7,641 nucleotides of DNA, taken from positions 1 to 7,641 of the forward strand of contig DAHUXF010000129.1 in NCBI GenBank assembly GCA_027307295.1, written 5' to 3'. The stretch is from Acidobacteriaceae bacterium. Its GTDB lineage: Bacteria > Acidobacteriota > Terriglobia > Terriglobales > Acidobacteriaceae. The notes beneath the pieces are model-generated. The model ran no database searches. It saw only the letters and a list, made by a program, of their open reading frames with translations, and had not been told where the DNA came from. Shown here piece after piece: positions 1-5,146 of the stretch. The position numbers and the translations under genes are program-made. Position 1 is the first letter of the stretch, and the number at the start of each line of letters is the position of its first letter.

Positions 1-1
1 C

Positions 2-1393
2 GGCCACGCCCTCAAGCAGATGGAAACTGAGCTGGCGCGCACCGAACAACGGCTGAACACATACCGGCTGGAGATCGACCGCACGCGTTCTGACCGCAAT
101 CAAAAAGAGCTGGCGGTTGCTGAGAAGCGCGACCAGGCTGAAGCGCTGGAGCAGAAGCGCCAAGCTCTTGAAGATGACATGAAGGCGGCGCAGCAGCGCG
201 TGATGGAGTTGAAAACAGCGCGCGACGAAGCAGCGCAGAGCGCTTCCCTGGCTGCGGCGAACCTGGCGGTGGTGGAAGAGCGCCGCCGGACAGCGGCTTC
301 TGCGCTGGAGCGTATTGAGCAGATGTCGAGCGAAGCTGGACAGCGCGTGCAGTCTTTGCAGACGCAGATCCACTCAGCCGCCGCCGAGAAGACGCAGCGT
401 GAGGCAGAGAACCTGCAAATCGCTGACCGCATGGAGACGCTGGCCGCAGAGAAAGCAGCGGCGGAAGCCACCGGCGTACAGTTGCAGCATGAGTCGGAGC
501 AGGTACGCGCCCGCATCTCTGAGATTGACCAGGAATTGAAACTGGCGCGCATTCAGCTGGACGCCGCGCGCGAACGCAAGAGCGAACTGGCCACGCATCT
601 GGCCAAGCTGCAATCCGACATGGCGCACATGGCCGATTCCTGCCTGAACGAGCTGGGCATCCCGGCCGACGAATTGCGCGCGAACGCAGAAATTCCGCTG
701 GTGGAAGGCGAGCAGCTTATCTCCGACGAAACCGCCTACCGCGAGATGCGCACCAAGCTCGACAACATGGGGCCGGTAAACATGATGGCGCTGGAAGAAT
801 TCAAGGAAACCGAGCAGCGCCATCAGTTCCTGGAAACCCAGCGCAAAGACCTCCTGGACTCGATTGAGAACACGCAGGCCACCATCAAAGAGATCGACGA
901 GTTCTCACGCCAGAAATTTCAGGAAGCGTTTGACCGCATCAATGAGAACTTCCAGTTCACTTTCCGCAAGCTGTTTGGCGGGGGCCAGGCGTTCATGCGC
1001 CTGACGGACGAAATCAACACCGCAGAAAGCGGGATTGACGTGGTGGCATCTCCTCCGGGCAAGAAGTTGCAGAACGTGCTGCTGCTCTCCGGTGGAGAAA
1101 AGGCGCTCACGGCCTTGTCCCTGCTGGTTGGAATCTTCCAGTATCAGCCCAGCCCATTCTGCATCCTGGACGAAGTGGATGCTCCACTGGACGAAGCCAA
1201 CATTGGGCGCTTTACCGAGTTGATCCGGGAAATGGCAGTGCAGACGCAGTTCATTATTATCACGCACAGCAAAAAGACCATGTCCATTGCACCGGTAATG
1301 TATGGTGTTACCATGCAGGAGCCGGGCGTATCCAAGATTGTCTCAGTGAAATTCGGGCTGGATGGCGCTTTGCCGCGCGCGGCTTCAGCCTAG
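2..1393 (+). CDS. smc: Chromosome segregation ATPase SMC, C-terminal part (5' end outside window)
   Basis: SMC dimers fold into ATP-driven rings that organise and help segregate the chromosome, usually with ScpA and ScpB. The frame is open from the window edge (codon starting at 2) to TAG at 1391-1393, giving about 463 residues. The first roughly 200 residues are Ala/Glu/Gln/Arg-rich heptad-like sequence, matching the returning coiled-coil arm. A short segment with LDNMGPVNMMALEEF (about 763-807) is typical of the arm just before the head. The C-terminal ATPase head follows: the ABC signature LLSGGEKAL (about 1081-1107), Walker B with D-loop FCILDEVDAPLDEAN (about 1158-1202), and an H-loop-like ITHSKKTM (about 1258-1281). 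The Walker A lobe, first arm and hinge lie upstream of the window; bacterial SMCs are usually near 1,150-1,300 residues. SbcC and RecN are less likely because the VDAPLDEAN block is characteristic of SMC. Confidence 0.96.
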   Translation, partial: GHALKQMETELARTEQRLNTYRLEIDRTRSDRNQKELAVAEKRDQAEALEQKRQALEDDMKAAQQRVMELKTARDEAAQSASLAAANLAVVEERRRTAASALERIEQMSSEAGQRVQSLQTQIHSAAAEKTQREAENLQIADRMETLAAEKAAAEATGVQLQHESEQVRARISEIDQELKLARIQLDAARERKSELATHLAKLQSDMAHMADSCLNELGIPADELRANAEIPLVEGEQLISDETAYREMRTKLDNMGPVNMMALEEFKETEQRHQFLETQRKDLLDSIENTQATIKEIDEFSRQKFQEAFDRINENFQFTFRKLFGGGQAFMRLTDEINTAESGIDVVASPPGKKLQNVLLLSGGEKALTALSLLVGIFQYQPSPFCILDEVDAPLDEANIGRFTELIREMAVQTQFIIITHSKKTMSIAPVMYGVTMQEPGVSKIVSVKFGLDGALPRAASA

Positions 1394-1475
1394 ACGTTCC
1401 TGGATTGCCGCTGCGACCAGCTTTCACCTGCAGCCGGTAACAAAGTTGGCTTGTAACACAGGATATGGATTTCTT

Positions 1476-1643
1476 ATGCTCTGGTGGATGCTGAGCGGTA
1501 TAGCAAGCTTTATTTTGCTGATGCTCCTGTGGTGTGCCGGCTCATTACTCTACCTGAAGCGGCGCTATCACAGTTTTTCCGGTCTGGACCAGCACTTCTC
1601 TGAGTTGCAGAAGGAACATCGAATACCGCAGTCGGACTCGTAA
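1476..1643 (+). CDS. Small single-pass membrane protein, unknown function
   Basis: A 55-residue product is predicted from ATG 1476 to TAA 1641-1643. Residues about 2-25 are strongly hydrophobic (MLWWMLSGIASFILLMLL and following) and are followed by a basic stretch (LKRRY) and a polar tail, so the likely topology is N-terminus out or in the membrane with a short cytoplasmic tail. The frame stays open upstream to 1362, inside smc, but that extension is arginine-rich and looks like read-through of smc in another frame. I therefore prefer the ATG directly before the hydrophobic segment. An AGGA at 1460-1463 lies 12 nt before it, rather far for a ribosome binding site. I recognise no family. It sits between smc and the L,D-transpeptidase gene on the same strand, leaving 14 nt before the next ATG. 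It could be real or chance; conservation in relatives would decide. Confidence 0.4.
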   Translation: MLWWMLSGIASFILLMLLWCAGSLLYLKRRYHSFSGLDQHFSELQKEHRIPQSDS

Positions 1644-1657
1644 ATAATCGTCGCCGC

Positions 1658-2165
1658 ATGCTGGCATTCATCCAACAAAGATTGCTTGTCGCGATCATAC
1701 TCCTGCTGCTGGGCGCGCATGCTCCTGCCGCGAATCAACCACAAGCGGACAGGATCATTAATCGTGAAATCCACTCACACTATGACTGTGATGATGGGCG
1801 ACAAGGTGTTGAAAACTTACAAAGTTGCCCTGGGAACAGTTCCGGTGGGCGCCAAGGAAGTTGAAGGCGACCATAAGACGCCTGAGGGCAGTTACATCAT
1901 TGACTCCAGAAATCCGCAAAGCCGGTTTCATCTGTCTCTTCACATCTCCTATCCCAGCGCAGCCGATAAAACGCGGGCCCGGCAAAAGGGTGCGCGTCCC
2001 GGTGGAGACATTATGATTCACGGGCTGGAAAAACGCTTTGCTTACCTTGGCCCTTTGCGCCGGCAAGCAGACTGGACAGACGGATGCATTGCCGTCACCA
2101 CTCGCGAGATTGAAGAAATTTGGCAATTGGCGCCGCTGGGCACACGTGTAGAGATACGCCCGTAG
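1658..2165 (+). CDS. L,D-transpeptidase (YkuD/ErfK family), reading frame broken after the signal peptide
   Basis: YkuD-fold enzymes form L,D (3-3) peptidoglycan crosslinks, attach envelope proteins to peptidoglycan, or trim such bonds outside the inner membrane, using a catalytic cysteine. The catalytic part reads in the frame ending at TAG 2163-2165. It contains GDKVLKTYKVALG, the family-typical GDHKTPEG, LHISYP, GGDIMIHGL with the conserved histidine (codon 2019-2021), and DWTDGCIAVT with the nucleophilic cysteine (codon 2085-2087). That frame has no export signal; its own possible starts are TTG 1686 or ATG 1719. A good signal peptide lies one frame away from ATG 1658: MLAFIQQR, a Leu/Ile/Val core, then AHAPAAN. 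That frame continues as QADRI, where homologues go on into the catalytic domain, then becomes nonsense and stops at 1862-1864. Omitting one base near 1760 joins the two parts. Either this is a one-base sequence error or natural frameshift mutation, or, less likely, programmed frameshifting. The family call is secure; intactness is not. Confidence 0.85.
1751..1766 (+). other. Apparent +1 frameshift site in the L,D-transpeptidase gene
   Basis: The signal-peptide frame reads agg-atc-att-aat-cgt (R-I-I-N-R) from 1751. The catalytic frame reads atc-gtg-aaa-tcc (I-V-K-S) from 1761. Skipping the single A at 1760 gives R-I-I-I-V-K-S, which fits the usual family sequence at the start of the YkuD domain. 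The exact slip point is uncertain, because both frames are open over 1686-1861. No long homopolymer or obvious slippery heptamer is visible here; there is only ATTAATC. Confidence 0.6.
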
Positions 2166-2180
2166 GGCATCACGCCACCG

Positions 2181-2211
2181 TTGATCAACACGGATTTCAC
2201 TGATCGGGAAA
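2181..2211. repeat. Degenerate 10-nt-periodic intergenic repeat, copy A
   Basis: This 31-nt stretch, just downstream of the L,D-transpeptidase stop, contains GAT at exact 10-nt intervals (2183, 2193 and 2203), in the phrases TGATCA, CACGGAT and CACTGAT. It aligns without gaps to 6984-7014 with 23 of 31 identical positions, in the same orientation. It is followed by an A-run. I see no coding signal in it. Confidence 0.5.
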
Positions 2212-2236
2212 AAACGGCGCAGCAAGACGGCGAGCA

Positions 2237-2279
2237 GCCGGAAGAGCGCCGAAAAAACGGGGCCCGGCAGATTTTTTTT
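2237..2279 (+). terminator. Possible intrinsic terminator after the L,D-transpeptidase gene
   Basis: GCCGG at 2237-2241 can pair with CCGGC at 2264-2268. Inside that loop CCG (2249-2251) can pair with CGG (2258-2260) around an A6 loop. Three nucleotides after the outer stem comes a run of eight T (2272-2279). The stem is interrupted and imperfect, so strength is uncertain. The position, about 70-110 nt after the stop codon, suits a terminator insulating the following purC operon. Confidence 0.35.
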
Positions 2280-2415
2280 ACATACAAACTTTTATTTTCA
2301 GAAATGGGTACTACAAACATGACCGAAAATCAATGCGTGATTGACAGCCTTTTATGCGGGTTCCATGCGTTGTGCATTTATTGGTTTTTTTTCCGCGCGT
2401 AAAAAAATCTGCCGG
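2264..2415. repeat. AT-rich segment bounded by long inverted repeats (MITE-like or structured RNA candidate)
   Basis: The left arm at 2264-2280 is CCGGCAGA followed by T8 and A. The right arm at 2400-2415 is T, A7, then TCTGCCGG. Reverse-complemented, the right arm matches the left at every position except for one fewer T, so about 16 of 17 positions pair. The 119 nt between the arms (2281-2399) are AT-rich against a GC-rich background, contain a small perfect hairpin (TCAAT 2330-2334 and ATTGA 2340-2344), and have no convincing ORF. Readings include a small non-autonomous inverted-repeat element, a long-stem RNA, or a back-to-back terminator pair, since each arm ends in a T-run on its own strand. 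No target-site duplication is clear. The symmetry is directly seen; the function is not known. Confidence 0.5.
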
Positions 2416-2438
2416 CCAAATTTTTTCTTTTTCTCTGG

Positions 2439-2466
2439 TTGACAAAAAAAGTTGAGCGGCTAGAAT
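2439..2466 (+). promoter_or_regulatory. Sigma70-type promoter of purC
   Basis: TTGACA at 2439-2444 matches the -35 consensus fully, and TAGAAT at 2461-2466 matches the -10 consensus at five of six positions. They are separated by 16 nt. Runs of A and T lie immediately upstream (2418-2432) and right after the -35 box. Transcription would begin near 2472-2474, leaving a leader of only about 20 nt before purC. That is too short for a riboswitch between promoter and gene. Confidence 0.75.
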
Positions 2467-2491
2467 ACGACCTCGCCCTCGTATTTTTGTC

Positions 2492-3406
2492 ATGACAAGC
2501 CAAACCGCTCAAAATCGAATTCTGTTACAGACAAATTTTCCGGAACTGGAGCTGTACGCACGCGGCAAGGTTCGGGACCTCTACAATCTGAACGGCCATC
2601 TCCTGTTTGTGGCCACCGACCGGATATCCGCCTTCGATTACGTGCTGGCAACCGGTATTCCGGACAAGGGTCGCGTGCTCACGCAGCTCTCGCTCTTCTG
2701 GTTTGACTTTCTCAAGCCGGTGGTGAAGAACCATCTGGTGACCGCCAACGTGCAGGAGTATCCTGCGGCCCTGCAAAAATATGCAGAACAGTTGCGCGGA
2801 CGCTCCATGCTGGTGAACAAGGCGCAGATGATTGACATTGAGTGCGTCGCGCGCGGATACCTTTCCGGCTCCGGCTGGAAGGAATATCAGCAGACGGGCG
2901 CAGTCTGCGGCATACGGCTGCCGGCAGGGCTCAAAGAGTCAGACAAATTGCCGGAACCGATCTTTACTCCCGCCACCAAAGCGCTGACCGGCCACGACGA
3001 AAACATTTCATTCGAGGAAATGGTCAAAACTACGGGAAAAGACCTGGCAGAGAAGCTGCGCGATTTAACGTTAAAGATTTATACAACGGCAGCGGACTAC
3101 GCTGCCGGCAAAGGGATCATCATTGCCGATACCAAGTTTGAGTTCGGTAATACTGCGCAAGGCCTGGTCCTGGCGGATGAGGTCCTTACACCGGATTCTT
3201 CGCGCTTCTGGCCGGCTGACAAGTACCAGCCGGGCAAGGCCCAGGAATCTTATGATAAGCAGTTTGTCCGGGATTATCTGGAATCAATTCGTTGGAACAA
3301 ACAGCCTCCAGCTCCCGCTCTGCCCGAGGATGTGGCAAACAAGACCGGTGAGAAATACATCCAGGCATACAGAGTGTTGGCAGGACGCGAGTTGCCGGCT
3401 GGCTGA
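2492..3406 (+). CDS. purC: Phosphoribosylaminoimidazole-succinocarboxamide (SAICAR) synthase
   Basis: PurC is a cytoplasmic enzyme of de novo purine synthesis. It joins CAIR and L-aspartate with ATP hydrolysis to give SAICAR. The 304-residue product carries the family motifs: the ATP-binding GKVRDLY near residues 25-31, then ATDRISAFDYV, RSMLVNKAQMIDIECVARGY followed by LSGSGWKEY (about 105-131), TGHDENISFEEM (about 168-179), IADTKFEFG (about 211-219) and LADEVLTPDSSRFWP. At about 300 residues it is the longer form, like yeast Ade1, rather than the roughly 240-residue E. coli form. ATG 2492 is the only sensible start; it lies just ahead of conserved sequence and about 20 nt after the predicted transcription start. 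No Shine-Dalgarno sequence is visible in the short leader. It is first in the co-directional gene run, and cvpA follows after 12 nt. Confidence 0.97.
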   Translation: MTSQTAQNRILLQTNFPELELYARGKVRDLYNLNGHLLFVATDRISAFDYVLATGIPDKGRVLTQLSLFWFDFLKPVVKNHLVTANVQEYPAALQKYAEQLRGRSMLVNKAQMIDIECVARGYLSGSGWKEYQQTGAVCGIRLPAGLKESDKLPEPIFTPATKALTGHDENISFEEMVKTTGKDLAEKLRDLTLKIYTTAADYAAGKGIIIADTKFEFGNTAQGLVLADEVLTPDSSRFWPADKYQPGKAQESYDKQFVRDYLESIRWNKQPPAPALPEDVANKTGEKYIQAYRVLAGRELPAG

Positions 3407-3418
3407 GTTGCCAATGGC

Positions 3419-3952
3419 ATGAATGCGCTGGACTGGATCATTCTCGTAATCATGCTATTTTCGGCGCTGTTGGCGGCGGCACAGGGTTTTTTCTTTGAAA
3501 TGATTTCCCTGGCAGGAGCGGTGCTGGCTTTCCTGTTGGCGGCATGGGGCTATGGCAAGCTGGCTCCGTGGTTTTTGCAGTACGTCAAGGTCCCGGCGTT
3601 TGCGGACCTGGCGGGGTTCATGACGATTTTTGTATCGGTGGTCCTGCTGGCTGGCGCGCTTGCCCGGCTTACACGTTGGGTTGTGCATGAAGCAGGCCTC
3701 CGATCAGTAGACCGCGTGCTGGGAGCGGTTTTTGGCTTTATTCGCGGAATGGTGATTGTGACTGCCGGTTTAATGGCAATCACGGCTTTTGCCCCAGAGT
3801 CAGAAGAGCTGTCTGGCTCGCAATTGGCAGGATATTTTCTGGTAGCAGGACATGGCGCCAGTTGGCTGGCTCCATCGGACGTGCGCCGGAAATTCCGCGC
3901 CGGTATCACCAAACTTCGCGGCGGGCCCAGTCCGGGAGCGACCAGTAAGTAA
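3419..3952 (+). CDS. CvpA family integral membrane protein
   Basis: The 177-residue product begins MNALDWIILVIML, the usual opening of the CvpA/colicin V production family. It has about four hydrophobic segments (roughly residues 5-22, 27-45, 62-85 and 100-122), with GFFFEMISLAG between the first two and RVLGAVFGFIRG before the last, both typical of the family. The C-terminal third is more polar and ends in a Ser/Gly/basic tail. CvpA proteins sit in the inner membrane. The E. coli member is needed for colicin V production and belongs to the cvpA-purF operon; its biochemical function is unclear. The gene starts 12 nt after purC, so translation from the purC transcript is likely. No strong ribosome binding site is visible, and coupling to purC termination is possible. 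Confidence 0.85.
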   Translation: MNALDWIILVIMLFSALLAAAQGFFFEMISLAGAVLAFLLAAWGYGKLAPWFLQYVKVPAFADLAGFMTIFVSVVLLAGALARLTRWVVHEAGLRSVDRVLGAVFGFIRGMVIVTAGLMAITAFAPESEELSGSQLAGYFLVAGHGASWLAPSDVRRKFRAGITKLRGGPSPGATSK

Positions 3953-3989
3953 AGCAACAAATAAATTATGTATGGCGCATCTGGAAAGT

Positions 3990-3994
3990 GAGGA
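3990..3994 (+). promoter_or_regulatory. Ribosome binding site supporting the GTG start at 4001
   Basis: GAGGA at 3990-3994 lies 6 nt before GTG 4001. It is the clearest Shine-Dalgarno match in the window and decides the start of the small Fis-type gene. Confidence 0.6.
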
Positions 3995-4000
3995 AAATCT

Positions 4001-4282
4001 GTGAAGGACCAGCTCGAAGCACTCGTAGCGCAAATGTACAGTAGCGGCATCCTTTACTCTGAGGCCGTGCGCGAATTTAAAAAGCGCTTCCTCATGAACG
4101 TATTGCAGCAAAACCGGGGTAATCAGTGTAAGGCTGCCCGCGAGCTGGGTATGCACCGCAATACCCTGAGCCGAACCATCGCGGAGTTAAAACTGGATGT
4201 ACGCCAGTTCCGCGAGGGGGGGCGGCGGCCGGTGCGCAGTGAGAAGCCGCCGGTGATCGACAAGCAGAAGCTTGTCCGGTAA
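4001..4282 (+). CDS. Small stand-alone Fis-type helix-turn-helix DNA-binding protein
   Basis: The 93-residue protein has one recognisable domain, a Fis/NtrC-type C-terminal helix-turn-helix (HTH_8-like). Residues about 38-63 read NRGNQCKAARELG followed by MHRNTLSRTIAEL, the classic arrangement in which a helix ending KAARELG is followed by a turn and the recognition helix. Residues 1-37 are amphipathic helices, as in Fis-like dimerisation regions. The tail is basic and Pro/Arg-rich. No receiver or AAA+ domain is present, so it is either a nucleoid-associated or local regulator, not a sigma54 activator. GTG 4001 is chosen because GAGGA precedes it by 6 nt. A G7 run at 4216-4222, after the HTH, is a possible sequencing or slippage spot. 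It lies 48 nt after cvpA and 38 nt before the HAD gene, so co-transcription is plausible. The targets are unknown. Confidence 0.85.
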   Translation: MKDQLEALVAQMYSSGILYSEAVREFKKRFLMNVLQQNRGNQCKAARELGMHRNTLSRTIAELKLDVRQFREGGRRPVRSEKPPVIDKQKLVR

Positions 4283-4320
4283 ACGGCAGCTCTGCTTCAC
4301 TCAGATGAATCCAACATCAG

Positions 4321-5061
4321 GTGTCTACTCTGTCCCAGACCTCCCCTGACGAAAAGGCCTTCGTGCGTCCCGGGTTCCAATGGGACGCAGCAGATGCTTA
4401 TCTTTTCGATATCGACGGGACGCTTCTCAACAGTCGCGATGCCGTTCACTACCTCGCCTTTCACAAGGCGGTGAGCGCGGTGCTGGGGATTCAGGCCAGC
4501 ATTGATGGCGTGCCGGTGCACGGAAATACTGATCCGGGGATTCTACGAGCGGCTCTACAGCGCGCCGGCGTGCAGAACGCCAAAATCGACCGGCACATGC
4601 ATGAAATTGTTGAGTTCATGTGCGCCGACGTCGTGCGCAACCATGAGCAGTTGCGTCCTGAACTGTGCCCAACCATTCCGGAATTGATTGCACGCTTGCA
4701 GGCAAGCGGCAAACTGTTAGGCGCGGCGTCAGGGAACCTGGGGCCTATTGGCTGGCTCAAATTGGAGAAAACCGGTCTTAAACCAATGTTCTCCTTTGGA
4801 TCATTTACTTTCCCTCTTGAATCACGCGCCGATATCTTCCGCCACGGCATCCAACTGGCCCGGCAGCGCCTGGGCGAGGCAACAACCGTGACGGTGGTGG
4901 GAGATACGCCTTCTGATATCGAGTCAGCCCGCGCCGCCGGAACTACTGTGATCGCACTGGCCACCGGCGTCTTTCGCTTTTCCGATCTCATGGCACACCA
5001 TCCGGACGCTTGTTTTGCTTCTGGAACTGATCTGATGGCCCATGACCAGGCCGGCCTTTAA
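4321..5061 (+). CDS. HAD-superfamily phosphatase, phosphoglycolate phosphatase-like
   Basis: The 246-residue protein carries the HAD motifs in order. Motif I is YLFDIDGTLLNS, with nucleophile D30 and acid/base D32. A helical C1-type cap follows (about residues 40-110). Motif II is GAASGNLG with S137. A lysine in the LKLEKTGL region (about 147-152) is the motif III candidate. Motif IV is VVGDTPSDIESARAAG, with D195 and D199 for Mg2+ binding. These proteins are soluble Mg2+-dependent phosphatases using an aspartyl-phosphate intermediate. The cap resembles phosphoglycolate phosphatase or beta-phosphoglucomutase relatives, but the substrate cannot be read from sequence. The start is GTG 4321; an in-frame stop at 4306-4308 rules out an earlier one, and no good ribosome binding site is visible. 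The gene lies 38 nt after the Fis-type gene. The phosphatase fold is near certain; the substrate is not. Confidence 0.88.
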   Translation: MSTLSQTSPDEKAFVRPGFQWDAADAYLFDIDGTLLNSRDAVHYLAFHKAVSAVLGIQASIDGVPVHGNTDPGILRAALQRAGVQNAKIDRHMHEIVEFMCADVVRNHEQLRPELCPTIPELIARLQASGKLLGAASGNLGPIGWLKLEKTGLKPMFSFGSFTFPLESRADIFRHGIQLARQRLGEATTVTVVGDTPSDIESARAAGTTVIALATGVFRFSDLMAHHPDACFASGTDLMAHDQAGL

Positions 5062-5146
5062 AAAGCCCGCGATTACCATTTCATTTGTCCGCAATATTCC
5101 CGCCTGAGGGCCGTTCTTAAAATGACGGTACAATGGTCTTTCTGCA

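Noticed and set aside
100..1335. Several minus-strand and alternate-frame ORFs of 60-150 codons inside smc
   Set aside because: They are shadows of a high-GC, strongly conserved coding frame and have low-complexity Ser/Ala/Cys/Arg-rich translations with no recognisable domain.
1758..2320. Minus-strand ORFs across the L,D-transpeptidase gene and the following intergenic region
   Set aside because: They oppose a gene with clear catalytic motifs, carry no recognisable motif, and one reads through the repeat and poly-T sequence.
2281..2399. 6S RNA or a purine-type riboswitch upstream of purC
   Set aside because: The predicted purC promoter lies downstream of this segment, so it would not be in the purC leader. 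I could not find the expected conserved cores, and a 6S-like bulged stem is not evident.
2181..2493. Short ORFs (73 aa plus, 60 aa minus) through the inverted-repeat segment
   Set aside because: Their translations are driven by A/T homopolymers, they show no family resemblance, and their starts lack ribosome binding sites.
4216..4222. G7 run in the Fis-type gene as a phase-variation switch
   Set aside because: It lies after the DNA-binding domain, is only seven bases long in GC-rich DNA, and shifting the frame there gives no obvious alternative product.
5105..5134. Promoter for the secretin gene with TACAAT at 5129-5134
   Set aside because: The -10 match is good, but no acceptable -35 hexamer lies 15-19 nt upstream, and the leader would be only about 6 nt. 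Not enough to list.
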